Source: Chromobotia macracanthus
Lineage: Eukaryota; Chordata; Actinopteri; Cypriniformes; Botiidae
Reading direction: 5' to 3'
Length of the DNA: 64,000 nucleotides
Assembly: GCA_036877525.1 (NCBI GenBank)
Contig: JAZGTH010000007.1
Coordinates: forward strand, 9,733,501-9,797,500
Below are positions 52,206-64,000 of this stretch, piece by piece. A program made the position numbers and the translations under genes. The notes under the pieces are model-generated. The model was not told the origin of the DNA. It did no database searches and was given only the letters and a program-made list of their open reading frames with translations. Within the stretch, counting starts at the first letter, position 1. The number at the start of each line of letters is the position of its first letter.

Positions 52206-52363
52206 AAATTAGTATGAGGTAAGCACTGAGGCAATTCCTGGTTGGTTGATCTTTTGCTAAAAAACAGGCCACTACATTTAATTGTTTTGCACTCTTTACC
52301 TTTCTAAACCTGTTATGATGTAATTTTGAAAAAGCTAAAAATCTAAAAGTGTCAAACGTTGCT
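52206..52363. repeat. Dispersed repeat, copy 2 (paired with 20725-20868)
   Basis: ATGAGGTAAGCACTGAGGCA...TGGTTGGTTGATCTTTTGCTAAAAAA and later AAGTGTCAAACGTTGC parallel the copy at 20725-20868 in the same orientation. The middle of the copies is diverged. Confidence 0.55.
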
Positions 52364-53984
52364 TTACCTGAGGTAAAAAGCAGGGTCTTGTTTTTGGTTC
52401 TTGGTCTCACAGGTATGGTTTTGTTTTACCTTAGCATGGACTGAGCATAACTGCCAAGCAAATTTCTCCACAAGCACTTAGAATCTAACACAACCTACAC
52501 AGGGGTGAGTAGGTTAACAACACGTTTAATTTATATCAAGGAGTCAACTTACGCATGTAAGTCTTTAAATTAGAACTGAACAAACAAGCACAAACAGAAA
52601 CAAATGATGACAAATGACACAGGGCACCGCTAACAATGGCTGTTGGGATATAACCACTTTTTTTGGCAAACCAATGGTGTGCTGAATGGAGACGGAAATC
52701 CCTTGCTTGATAAAGTATTGATCATTTTTACAGGTTGATCTGTCAGTGCATTTGGCAGAGATAGATGACGTCTTTAGCCAAATTCCTCCCTTGTGCCTTC
52801 ATTTCAAATCATGCATATTGGATTCAGACAGTTAAAGCAATGTTACATACTGTACGGTGAAAGAGATAGTGAGACATTAAAATGAGGGACATTATTTACT
52901 CACCTTCACATCTTTCTGTAAAACACAATGTATGAAATAATGTGTTGATTGCTCTCTTTTCTGTTGTTCTCTTTTATGTAAAGCACCTTTACAGAAAAAA
53001 TACATTTTAGAACAAACCAAATAATATCAAAATACTATCAAAATAATTTTCTATAGAATTATAATTTGATCTGTATATTCATAGCACTACTGTGTGTCTT
53101 AAAATATGGTTACAGGGTGAATGCTAAAACTGCAAGTATCAAGTATTAGAAAATGGCAGATCCTAAGTACAAGTCCTCTAAGGTCATATGAAAGGAAGAG
53201 ACTGAAATGTATTATTATTTAAAATCCTAACACTGAATTCTTCTTCCAAGCTGGATCATTTCAATGAAGCAGATCAGTCTGAATGACATGCTCTCGATTC
53301 CATTTCTGTTCAGCTCTCTGATTTATCCAGTTGCAGCAGTTCTTGAGTATACAGGACAAGCAGATTACCATGAATAACAAATTAAAATCTCAATCTATCC
53401 CTCAAACAAAGCTGTTGTGTGATTTTAGAAAGCTTGGAATAAAGCAGATAAGTTAACTTTTGTAATTTTTTTATCAAATGCTTTTGGAACCATTTTGAAG
53501 CTCATTTAGTCTTTTATAATTGTTATTGTATTATTATTCCAGTATATTATTCAAAATTTCTCCTTTTTTATCATACATTTTATCATAAGTTTATCATAAA
53601 AAAGGAAAATCATACAGGTTTAGTTTATTATTACTTTAACACAAAGTTCAAAAATTATATGTCGCTGTTATTTGGTCTAGTCCTGCCTTTACAACCAAGA
53701 AACTGTAGTGTTATCATTTCACAATGAACACTTTTAAGTGCTCAACCATCAGTGCTTTTCCCGTAAAAAAATGATTTCCTCATCATACTGTGTCGCTTTT
53801 TTGAGAGAGGATAATTATATTTTCTTCTGTCATGAGTTGTCATGCTGTGTGCACGGTTTATTAATTATTGCTTGATTTAGGATGTGGTGAATGGAGTAAT
53901 CATACCGAAACATGGTATTTGAGTTATTGTAATTGAGCTATCAGCGGCTTTATGCTACATGTCATTTTTCGACAGGAAAATCGT

Positions 53985-54260
53985 GTGTATTTAAAGTCTA
54001 CACTGCTGCTGCTGCGGCAACAGTACTATCTTCGACATTGTGGCTCAAGGGTTTATTTATGGAGCATATTTAGCTGTGATGTATGACTGTGCTGTAGCCC
54101 ATCTCCCCCAGGGCATGTTAGAAGCAATTGAGTGAAAAAAAAGCAAAGAAATTACTTTTCTTGTTTAGCGTTGAAAAGCAGTAAAGGAAAAACATACGGG
54201 CACCGGCATTCTGCATGGCTGTAATATCAGCAACGGCAATAAGAAATAGCGAGGTTGGCT
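53985..54260. other. Candidate conserved noncoding element
   Basis: A repeat-free block of balanced composition (CTGCTGCTGCTGCGGCAACAG, CAAGGGTTTATTTATGGAGC, GGGCACCGGCATTCTGCATGG) stands out from the AT-rich, repeat-marked flanks. No coding frame fits. It resembles conserved developmental enhancers by composition, which is weak evidence without alignment. Confidence 0.25.
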
Positions 54261-56086
54261 GATCTCATTTATGGGGTGAGGAGTGTTCATAAAGAAAAAT
54301 TGACTAAAAAAACAGGGAATAAATTAAAACTAAGCAATAGCATTAGTTTTGATTGGCTCTTTCATTTAGGTATAGCTAGTGATGTTTAAAAGGATCATTT
54401 GTAATGAAAATCAACTTCTCTTGATATTTTAAAATAAAGGGTTCAATATACCATACAGTAACTTTCAGAACTCTTCAGAAATCCACTCCAAAGCCAAAAG
54501 AAGCTTGTTATGGACAATTTTCTGACAATTGTTGTATAGCTTTTGGATACCCTGTGACCGTTAAAGATGCTAGTTTTTTACCTTGCACAGCTTGTGTTTA
54601 GCATCTTTCTTAAAAGATATTTTGAATCTGATGATATAATTGTCTATAATGAGTTTTGGCCCAGCATTCAAGGTAAGCCTTTGACCATTTAAAAACAGCA
54701 AAGTTCAAGCCATAAGCATTCAAATGTTGCTTGGCCTACAGGAAATCATTTTCTTGTGCCTTTTTCTTTTGGCATTGACCAAAATATTCCTAGTTACAAG
54801 CAATTTATAAATATTAATAAAAACGTGTTATATTTTTGTGAATGTTTGGCCAGTGATCGATTTTTGTGATAGAATTTTAAAAGTGTGAAATAGATTTTTT
54901 GTTCCTTTAACATTATCGCTCAGGACAGTCACTGAGGGGCTTAGGAGCGTGTGTGTTCTGATAGTGCCTTCAGCCAGTCAGAATGGTTTCCTGCAGCTAC
55001 AGAGTGATTAGTCACATGATATCTGCAGCTCAGATTGATCTGAAAACTTCTGTACCCAAATCTGAGTGCCAGTGAGCAGGAGATGGCAGCATGCAGGTTG
55101 CATACTTTTTCAGAGGTTTCACCAGCCATTGAGTAACAATACTAACAGATCTAACAGTGCATTTAGATAAATACTAAAAGTGCATGTAATGTGTATGGTT
55201 AGGAGTATACAGGCAGTTATTGGTTTAGTTCCACAACATCTTTTATTTCCAATTTAAAGGCAGTTTTGCTGTCTGTTTTTCTATTCCATGACCCACATTT
55301 TGATCTGTTTTAGACTGCTGTTAGAAGCAGTTCTTCTCTCATAAATGATAATGTATGTAGAAATGCTGAACTGCACTGTTAATGAATGCAGATAGTGAAA
55401 TGTAAACTCTTCACAGCCTTCATTATGTGGAAAGAGGGCTTCATCGTGTATCAGCGCCACTGTGATGCATGCGTTTGTTTGAAGCACAGTGAACTGTGGG
55501 AGGACACCCGCAGGAAAATGTAATCAGTGACACCTAATATAGTGGAAGCAAATGCTAGTGAATGAGGTTTTCTTTTGAAGCTATACACCCCTCATTTCCA
55601 TAATCTGTAGTGATAAACTCCTGTCAATCAAAATTCGAGTCAAATCAAGCCTGCTGTTTATTAAAAAGCCAGACAGAAGCACCAGACAGAACTGTCATCT
55701 GCGCCTTCGTCATGAAATCTTGAGCTATAGAACATGTGCACAGACTCATTTTCATTGTATACACACACTCACGTATACACACAAAATCCCTTCAGCTCAC
55801 TGCCTGACCTGTTTAATCACACTGTTCAGCACTCCAAAGAGCCGTTGACATTCCCACCTCACCTTCTGCTCCATTGAGTATTCAAAGAGAGAGAGAGAGA
55901 GAAAGATGAAGGGCTGCTCACTGTCTCTCCCTCCCGTCCCATCTTATTCCTCAACACGTTCAGGATGTAGGATGTGGAATGTGAGACAGTGACAGGCCCA
56001 GATCAACACATTTATGACCTCTATAAGGGCTTTTAATCTTTTCATTTAGATAATGCACTAAAGCATGTTTCATGGCATGGCAACAA

Positions 56087-56290
56087 ATCCATCCATCCAT
56101 CTACACATGCATTACTTCATCCATCTGTCTGTCTGTTCATTCATTCAATATTATATCTTTTTCTGTTCTTCTATCAATTTATTTGTTCATCCTTTCATCT
56201 ATACATGTATTCTTTCATAGGTCCATTTGTTTGTACATCCATCTATCCATCCACTCATGTATCCATCCATATCTATCCAGTATGTGGCAT
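56087..56290. repeat. Degenerate ATCC/ATCT tetranucleotide tract
   Basis: Repeated CATCCATCCATCTA, TCTGTCTGTC and CATCCATCTATCCATCC units over about 200 bases create a stop-free 105-codon frame (56072-56389). That frame is a product of the repeat and is not a gene. Confidence 0.8.
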
Positions 56291-57934
56291 TTTGTCTGCT
56301 TGTTATATTGTCTGCTTGACCAGTTATCAGCAGACTTAAGTTTCAAGTTAGTCTTAAGTTACCCATTTACTGCTTTCAAATATTTTTGAGGTAACTTTGA
56401 ATAAAATAAATGTGTAAAATATTACACAATTCAAGCCAGTTTTGTTTACTTTTTATATAAAACTATACTACACTTCTGTCTGTCCTTTCCATCCATATGT
56501 GTGACAAAAAAACAGATGATTGCGTCACATACAGCATCATATATAGGATGACTCAGCCTTTGTCTCTGTAAAAATGCACTTGTCACAAAAATTTAAAGAC
56601 CTGTTATGATTTTGTTTCTCATATTTTCAGTTTGGTCGCTTAATGTGAGAAATATTCTACATATGTGTCACCACATGGAGTTTTGAAGAACAGATGATTT
56701 CCTAACTACACACTTTGTATGTCTTTTAATCGTACACAACTCTTACCATTTGATTCACACTGTGCAATGTTGCAGTTTCTAATGAAGTTTACGGCCAACT
56801 GGCGAGTAACTCCCTTGTATCCCCTTAGCCAAACCAATTTTTATTCACTTTTGGCGCTTGAAGCGTGTTAATTTAGGACCCTGAGAGCAACTCCCATTTG
56901 TTAAGCGGTATGTAACACCAACGCTGGCATCCGTCCTCAACACACACACAAGGAGTTTAAAAGTGTAGTTTTAAAATATATTCCTACTCTCAAATACACA
57001 CACGTTTATAAACCTATGTTCTTAAACACTTGTTCATATGTGCATTGGTGTATAATAATCTTATATAGACTTACATTTATTTTATAGAATATAAAATAAC
57101 TGTGTATACTGATAATCCACAGTAGCTCCAATAGAGAGAAGCTGTAATAGTCTTTATTGTAGAAGCCCTGCTCTAAAGATGAAGTGAGATCAGCTACCTG
57201 ATTAGTGAGAAAGATGGAAATCTTGGCATGAATCTTAATGAAAACAAGCTACTTTAGCTCTTTGTCAGTGGCAGCTAATAATGGCTTAATTAACACAGAG
57301 CAGAGGCTGCAGTGGTTAGTCTCAGTCTAAAGGGAAGGTTGCTGCTTTCTCCACAACACTTCCTGTGTCTAATGAAAGCTTACACTGCCTCACATAAACA
57401 CGGGAAGCATTTGTTTTGTTTTTCCTCTGAATGTATATTCAAAGTTGTATTTACCACATCCTCTGTGATGTTCTGATCTCTAGACAGAGCTTGAGTTCCC
57501 GTCTACCGCTAGTTTGTGGCATGTTTTCAGGTGAAAAATGCTTGAAGTCAAACAGTTGTTAACTTGACACAATCTAACAACACTTGTCTATAAACGCCAT
57601 GCCCATGGTGCAAACAGTCTGTCCTAAAAATACAGTGAGAACTGCAGAGACATCAAATGCCTGTCTAGCATGTTTACTGTACATAAACCACAATGAAATA
57701 ACAAGCACAGACAGAACACAAAAACATCCTGTACAAGCTGCCCCCAAGATTACCTCTGCCAGATTGACAAACCTGATTGCAGAATGAATTCATTGCATTG
57801 AACTCGGACAGTGAAAGGCCTAATCTTAATTATATGCAGGTAAAATACAGTTTTTGTGATGCCTAGCCAATAATTTACTCATTCACCACAGTAATGAAAT
57901 TGCCAATGTCTTTATATTTATTTATTTTCACAGC

Positions 57935-58050
57935 AGTTATTAATATAAAAGTGATTAATTGTCATTAACTTGATTAATTAATCATGATGTGATTTTTATT
58001 TGAATGAATGATAATTAATTTGATTCAAATTTAATTAATTTTAAATCAAT
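57935..58050. repeat. AT-rich dispersed repeat remnant
   Basis: Dense TAATTAAT/GATTAATTAATCATGATGTGATT sequence, similar in style to the element starting TAGGGCTGTCAATC at 39087. May simply be AT-rich low-complexity DNA. Confidence 0.3.
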
Positions 58051-59679
58051 ATTTATGGGACAAAAAGACAACAACATTTGTTGTGTGTGAGGCGTAACAT
58101 TGGCCAAGCTAATTTTCTAAGCATTGACATCATTGTGACCAAATTCAATAGTGTTTGCTGTACAAAGACAAATAGTGTCAAATGCAACTGCATCAGTCTG
58201 TGTAGTACAGTTGTGCGTGTCTGTGTGTGTCTGATTATGAATGTGAGGTTTATGGCTGTGCTTTTTCCTGGAAAATAATCAAACCGCCATGACGTGCATT
58301 AATTCTCTCGCTCTGTTGCATACACACATAGCCCTCTCTCTCCCTTCCCTCTCTCTCTCTGAATATGTATGGGCAGTATTGGGAGCTAAAGGTTATTTAC
58401 ACTGAGCGCTGTGTTGGTGGGGCAGGATGCCTTTCATCTCAGCATCGCTCTCGCTAATGGATCACTTTATGTGGGGATTTCACAGCATTTCATGTTTCTG
58501 TTTGATCAGCAGGCAGCAATGGTCTTATAAGACATGAAAGTCTAGTGATTATCTTAAAAAGCACTTCCATCTTTTATTTTATCTCATTTTTAGATTTATT
58601 TTATAGTGACATGTTAATTCAGGTCAAGCTTATTTATCAAATTCTTTAACTTAGCTAACAAAAAAATAAATAAATCTGAGTTTTGATCATAATGCTGTGA
58701 TGCCCAAACAAAATCTGGTGTTGTAAATCAGGTTTATTTGCATGTTATCTAAATAATATTTTGGTTATTTTCTATATATTGTTTATGTATCATTTTTGTA
58801 GCTTGCTGCTGATTAATAGATTATTATGAGATAATAGTGTCAATAAAAACTAAGCAATTATGTTGCAGTACTGACATGAATACTTCATTCAAATAAGTTT
58901 GTTACATGAGGTGTAAAATTGTCTAAATTTGAAAATTGGTGTATGCATGCATTACCATGTAATTCATGTGGGTGGATTTTTACATGGTTACATCACTTCC
59001 TCTCAGTGTAAGCCTCAGAATCAGTTGGATCATCTACAGTTCATTTGCTGACCATCTGATACCTAATACACATAAAACTAAAAAGCACTTGTAAAGATCT
59101 ATTATCACAGGGAAGCAAAATCAGTTCTTAAAGGTGTTGTCTGAGGCATTTACTATGTATTTGTTAAGCATGAACAGAACTAAATAGTGCTTTGTTTGTG
59201 TCTGTAAAATAATCCTTAGGCTGAATATTACGTTCAAATGGACAGAAATTTTGATCACAAATCTGCTCACAATTTTGTTCATTTCTTCAATGTTTTCAGT
59301 AAAATGGTTCATGAAGCCATTTTGAACCCATTTTGAATTATTTTTATAATGAATTACTTACCTCATAAAGGCATGTAAAAAGCAAGCAAATGGTAGTTTG
59401 TCCATTTACACGTTAGTCAGATTTCTTCCTGTCTAAATGGGCTGTTCATGGCCAGAAAGTACCAAATGGACCAAACCACTGTGGTGCTATTTTAAACAAG
59501 ACAGATACTTCCACTTCCTATTTTATGTGTCTCTGTACAGATACAGAGCAAGTGTGTCCTGGTTTACTTTACAAATAGTGTCTATAATTTTACATAGATG
59601 ACATTGGTAAGCAATAGAATTTAGATGATTAGCTTTGTGGACTTGGCTTGTCGGCTCGCAGGGCAAAATGTTTAATGCT

Positions 59680-59745
59680 CTCGTCCTTTGTAAGTCATTT
59701 TGGATAAAAGCGTCTGCTAAATGACTAAATGTAAATGTTAATGTA
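59680..59745 (+). repeat. SINE conserved tail
   Basis: TGTAAGTCATTTTGGATAAAAGCGTCTGCTAAATGACTAAATGTAAATG is a near-intact fish SINE 3' segment. The preceding sequence GGCTCGCAGGGC...TTAATGCTC may be a decayed head but has no B box. Confidence 0.8.
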
Positions 59746-59966
59746 TATGCAAGGGTAGATGCCATTCTAATCTTTTTATAATCTTTATTTGTATTGTTGT
59801 TCATTCTATAGCCTACTTTAACTATGGTTTTCAACTAAGGTTAATGGTGAGGGATAGGAGTGGGGTTTGGGATCGAAAATATCTAGCGTATTGTAGTTGG
59901 AAGCTATTACTGTTTTTGTGTCACATGAAAGTGACATATTTGTGCAACCTCTGCATGTAACCCATA

Positions 59967-60103
59967 CCAGCAGGGCCCAGGGAGCAACTGGGGAAATGTG
60001 CCTTGCACAAGGGAACCTCGGTCATTTCCTGCCAGCTATAAGAATCAAACCTGCAACCTTTGGCTTATAAGTACAACTCTCTAACAATTAGGCTGCGACT
60101 GTC
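59967..60103 (-). repeat. tRNA-derived SINE of a second type (antisense)
   Basis: On the minus strand the sequence reads a tRNA-like head with GCCTAATTGTTAGAGAGTTGTACTTATAAGCC and B-box-like GGTTTGATTC. A body containing GAGGTTCCCTTGTGCAAGGCAC follows. The combination of head and CAAGGCACATTTCCCC-type body differs from the other SINEs here, so at least two SINE families are present. It lies about 220 bases from the opposite-facing tail at 59680-59745. Confidence 0.75.
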
Positions 60104-60836
60104 TCACTTTTCCAATGTAGGAAAATATTCAAACATTCAAACACAGGAAAATATCCTAAAACTTTCTTTACAGTCTCCTCCAGAATGATGTTCCACAAAA
60201 TTTTGTCCTGTGATTGTTTGTAAACTGAGCCTTGGTGTTGAGCAAAACCTAACAAGCTCTATGGGTGTGTTGTGGGTTTGTGAGGTGATACTCTTAGCTT
60301 CTTGTTGCTATTGTTGGAGATGTGCTCTGAAATCAATGCAATGCCATTGACAGTAGGAGTAACACTGTGTGCAGAACAGCTCTGACCTGGAGAAGGAAGT
60401 GAACTGCAGGTGGTCGGCTGCTCACTGCTTTTCTTGGAAGGCAAAGGAGGGTAAACATAAATACAAGACCTCCACTTTTCTGCCTTAAGGTACATAGCTG
60501 CTAATGAAGAGAGAGGAATCTATTTCAGAGGTCAGCGGTAACAACAAAAAAAAGATATTGTAAAGTTCAAGGAAAATGTTACAGTTCAATTGTTATTTAA
60601 GGGTATTTACTTTATTTTATGGGCTGTACTGCTAACATTTTGCCTGGGAACACTTGCATTAACAAAGACATGCAAATATAGGTAGAATTCAGAAACATAT
60701 TGAAACAATACTGTTACCCTTCAAAAATAGTTTTTAGCATGTACTATAATAATCTTGCTTTGGCATCCTGCTTATTTGTTTTAATCAATAAGAAAAGATT
60801 AAAACAGATATTTTCTGATATTGCATTTTCTTTGTA

Positions 60837-60868
60837 TCGTCCTTCCTCTTACATCGTCCTTCCTCTTC
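60837..60868. repeat. 15-bp tandem duplication
   Basis: ATCGTCCTTCCTCTTAC is followed at once by ATCGTCCTTCCTCTTCC. Confidence 0.8.
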
Positions 60869-61127
60869 CACAGCAGTCATATGTCATCTGAATCAATGGG
60901 GATAAAGTACTGTTAAATCCTGTCATATGTAGGATAAACTGGGGGCAATTTAAATGGGGCAGCACTAAATTTAAATCACAAATAAACCAGAATTATGACT
61001 TACTTCAGCACATGCTCAATAGTGTTTTCCCTGAGAATAACATTGCCTTTGTAATACACTTTCAACAAAAGGCTGAGATGTAAAGTGGTTTTTGGATGGC
61101 CATGTTGTCGTTATGAAGTTATGATGC

Positions 61128-61170
61128 CTTTAAAGCTGCAATCTGTAACTTTTGCTTTTTTATTGCCATC
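61128..61170. repeat. Dispersed repeat fragment ('ttaaagctgcaatctgtaactttt')
   Basis: CCTTTAAAGCTGCAATCTGTAACTTTTGCTTTTTT is a terminal motif found in many fish interspersed repeats; the rest of the element is not delimited. Confidence 0.35.
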
Positions 61171-63294
61171 TCTGTTTGAAAGGTAAAATTGCTGGTTACT
61201 TTACATACTTTATTTAGGTATGTTAAAGTCAAATGAAGCCAAACTCACATTACCTGTGAAATCTAACCCGACTTTATTGTTATTAGTTTAAATTGAATAT
61301 GAATGTTATTTGCTTATAAGGTCTACAATAAAGATATTATGCTGGCTATGACGTTGTGATAAATTGTTACAAAATTGTTATGAAATAGTAATTGTATGAC
61401 AGAATTGAGTAACTGGATTTGATATAACGATATTTCGAGTATGCAGTCGAAGACTATATTTTAATCAAAAGATTTACCAAATATTTATAGATCCCATTGT
61501 AAAAAATACTGCTTTAAACACATATTACTCAAAACAGGTTAAAAAATAAGTAGAACAAAAAGAAACAAAGAATAAATAATTTTATTAATCAGTTGTATTA
61601 TTAATAAAGTATTGTAAGTATTTATATATAAGTAAGCAATGTTAATAACAGTTTTTAGTTAATATTTCTCCTGGCTGATTGTAACATGCTGACCTGTATT
61701 AAATACAATATTAAATCGTTCTCTTTTTTTTGGCCACATGTATATGTTTGTTGTCAAAAGATTCAGAGTGGCTTATGAGTTATGAGGGAAAACATGTTAC
61801 TGTTGCCCCTTGGTGTCCCCAGCTATGTAAGCTATATAAGCACTTAGCCTCCTCTAAAAGAAGAGGGCTGGCAGGGCATTCACTGCAATTAAAGCAAACT
61901 ATAATACATTCCGCTGTGCACCGACATGCATTTAAATGCATTGGCAGTCTTAAAGACATAATGTTTATAGAAGAGTTACAGAACCAATAGTGCTAATGAA
62001 AGTCTCACCGTGGAGTCTATAGAGGCACTGGGTACACGCCACCGTTCGGTTTTACTCCACCCGCTGATTTAAAGCCCTGACAGTGTGAAGAACGAAATAA
62101 GAGGAGGAACAGGAAAACTAAAGATGACCAAGTGAGGAAGCACTTACTGGACCACATGGTCCTAATGCCCCGCCGACCATTTGCATCTATGACCTCTTTT
62201 TGTCTCCCCCGTCTCCTCTGTTCTCTCCCCCGTAACTGTGCCCGTTTAGCCTTTCCACTTCGATCTCAACCCTCAGAGACCCAATGTCTCTGCTCCAGCA
62301 TTAATAAGACATAAATGGCTGAAGAGCTCTAATTTGCCATATTAGGAGGGTAGCTGTATTAAAGGCTTGGAGTTCACATGGATAGGGTTCATGGGCAGTG
62401 TGCTACTTCCAGCAGGTGAAATGGCTGCTGAGGTGTTTTAGAAATGGGAGGCTGATGTAAAGTTTAAGATCAGATGTCTGATAAAACTTGGATAAAAATA
62501 AGTGAATTGGTAAAAATAGTTAATATTGGTATTGTAAAATGCATTATAAAATTGTTGTGTTCAGACGTGGCCTGTATGAAAAAGTGTATCAAACCCCTTT
62601 GCTGCTTCCAGCTGCATGAAGCACCTCTCGCTCTGCATGTGCTTTTGCTTGTTTTTAACAGTATCCCAGATCATTTAAGTCTGATAAGAGTTTGAGTGGT
62701 ACATATCAGCATGTATTGTTTTGTGGCCCCGTGACAGTGTGATTCAGGCTTAGCAAAGAGACTGAAGGATGGGGAAGTTAAGAGCTGTGTTGGATCCTAC
62801 AGCCTGTCATTTTACATGCAAAGAGGAACTGACATCATTTTTCTACTGCTGTGCTTTAAGACTCGCTTAAACCTACAGATTACAGAAGGGGTGGAAGATT
62901 TATTAAAAACACATGACATCATTAACATCATTAGTGGATCTCTGGGGATAAAAATTGTATGTTATAACCTATTTTTAGAATTGTGTTCTTATCTAAATTG
63001 ATATCATTTTCATATATTTGCCAAAAAAGGCGTGGTCAAAGTTAAATGTAACTTTACATTAAATTAAATTAAATTCATGCACACACACTAACACACAAAC
63101 ATGCTTGCAAACGTGAATGCAAAAGCCCTTGTTAAAGGTAAACTGTAATAAATCTAATTCATATTAGAAGCTTGATGAGAAAGTGTCTAGCTTCATTTGT
63201 TTGCAGATGGCATTATTGATTTATCTAGTAAAATAAAAGTCATACATTACTTTTTAAATAGCTTTTCATGTGTACAGCACAAAAACATAGATAT

Positions 63295-63295
<1 letters not shown>

Positions 63296-63328
<33 letters not shown>
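63296..63328. repeat. (CT)16 microsatellite
   Basis: About 16 CT units near the right end of the window. Confidence 0.95.
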
Positions 63329-63331
<3 letters not shown>

Positions 63332-64000
63332 TTCTGTTCTAAAATATTAGTACAACACTAAACATGAATCAATCCAATCCTGTGTTCTTATTGAATTATC
63401 CCTGCTAATGGTGTGGAATGACAAATGGATTAATTGAGAGAGAGGACAGCTATTGATCCCAATCAACTATGTCTTTCTACACAGTGTATTGATTTCCAGA
63501 AGTAGCCACATGATGGGTAAGGATGTATCATAATTTGGTTAACTGTCAATCGGCCTGTGTTGTAACACTCTTCTGTTTTGTTTTTGTGTGGTGGAGAAGT
63601 GGCTGTTGATCTGAAACAGTCACTGTTCTATAGTAATCACTGTTTGCCTCCACCGGTCCTTTAGAAAAACCAGTGATGTAGTATTAGGTGTTTTTCCCAA
63701 AAATGCCAGAGTTTGATTTCTGATGTTTTCCCTTCCCTTTCTCTCTTTCTCTTTTTTTTTAGACACTGGACAAAAGAGAGCAGGAAGTTGGATCCACTGT
63801 GTGCATTTGATGGTTTATTCAGTTTGAATCAGGGCTTTACTGTTACTTCTAAAATAAGAAGCCATTAATCTAAGCATTAATAAGAAGTCCAGAATGAATG
63901 TTTCTGTTTCTTTGGAACAACTGTGTGTATCTTATTTCAAATACTTTGTGTTCAGGGTCAAAAATATATCTGTTACTCATCACGAAAAACAGAATATTTA

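Larger units (their letters stand above)
52364..59679. other. Intronic sequence without recognised gene
   Basis: AT-rich unique sequence. Apart from the candidate element at 53985-54260, the tetranucleotide tract at 56087 and the remnant at 57935, one compact GC-balanced segment at 58380-58500 stands out. No coding region is supported. Confidence 0.5.
13777..64000 (+). other. nalf1: Presumed nalf1 intron 1 (start; continues beyond window)
   Basis: From the exon 1 donor to the end of the window no reading frame resembles the next NALF1 segment, which should begin near YKAWLCSQYF. Nor is there any long frame on either strand with family resemblance or codon-like composition. The region is AT-rich with repeats listed separately. 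First introns of hundreds of kilobases are known for this gene in mammals, so an intron over 50 kb is expected. An intron-nested noncoding RNA cannot be excluded from sequence alone. Confidence 0.75.
60104..64000. other. Intronic sequence to window end without recognised gene
   Basis: AT-rich unique sequence. A GC-balanced repeat-free segment at 62000-62300 (ACGCCACCGTTCGGTTTTACTCCACCC) may be a conserved element. The (CT)16 at 63296 is the main simple repeat. No exon 2 of nalf1 is visible. Confidence 0.5.

Noticed and set aside
51857..52234. 125-codon antisense frame
   Set aside because: No domain recognised; its 5' end runs into the dispersed repeat at 52206-52363, so it is not likely to be a gene.
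52857..52920. Possible further fragment of the TTACTCACC repeat
   Set aside because: Only ATTATTTACTCACCTTCACATC matches; flanks do not follow the order seen in the other copies.
56072..56389. 105-codon Ser/Ile/His-rich frame
   Set aside because: Generated by the ATCC/ATCT tetranucleotide tract.
1..64000. CRISPR arrays, operons, phage or insertion-sequence genes
   Set aside because: No regular repeat-spacer structure, no dense long ORFs or ribosome binding sites; the DNA is vertebrate in character.

Overview
This window reads as vertebrate nuclear DNA, most likely from a teleost fish and plausibly a cyprinid. It is AT-rich and CpG-poor, has many (CA)n, (GA)n and (CT)n microsatellites, and carries several tRNA-headed SINE copies with the fish-type tail 'GTAAGTCACTTTGGATAAAAGCRTCTGCTAAATG'. 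It also holds other dispersed repeats of the type seen in cyprinid genomes. Species and family are inferences from style, not from a marker gene. There is no sign of bacterial or phage organisation.

Only one protein-coding segment can be supported: the first coding exon of nalf1 (formerly FAM155A), the ER/plasma-membrane auxiliary subunit of the NALCN sodium-leak channel, on the + strand at 13096-13776. It encodes the cytoplasmic N-terminus, the single transmembrane helix, a linker and the first part of the extracellular cysteine-rich domain. It ends at a phase-0 splice donor (ACG|GTAGGA). The exon sits in a CpG-rich block (about 12540-13990) that is probably the promoter/5' UTR island, with a YY1-like AACATGGCGGC element and several upstream ORFs.

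Layout: 1-12540 is 5' flank (SINEs, microsatellites, a 116-bp tandem array at 10721-11032, and some GC-shifted blocks of unknown nature). 12540-13095 is promoter/5' UTR. 13096-13776 is coding exon 1. 13777-64000 is interpreted as the beginning of a very long intron 1. No exon 2 (expected to begin near the family motif YKAWLC) is visible on the + strand, so the intron would be at least 50.2 kb. That fits the very large first intron of this gene in other vertebrates. The intron holds SINE fragments, several pairs of related dispersed repeats, long microsatellites, and a few GC/CpG-rich or low-repeat islands that are candidates for conserved noncoding elements.

I did not find a previously undescribed multi-gene system here. 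The items most worth checking are the cluster of upstream ORFs before nalf1 (one starting with seven consecutive Met codons, one whose stop overlaps the main start as ATGA), the palindromic 116-bp tandem array, and the isolated CpG cluster at 43154-43231.
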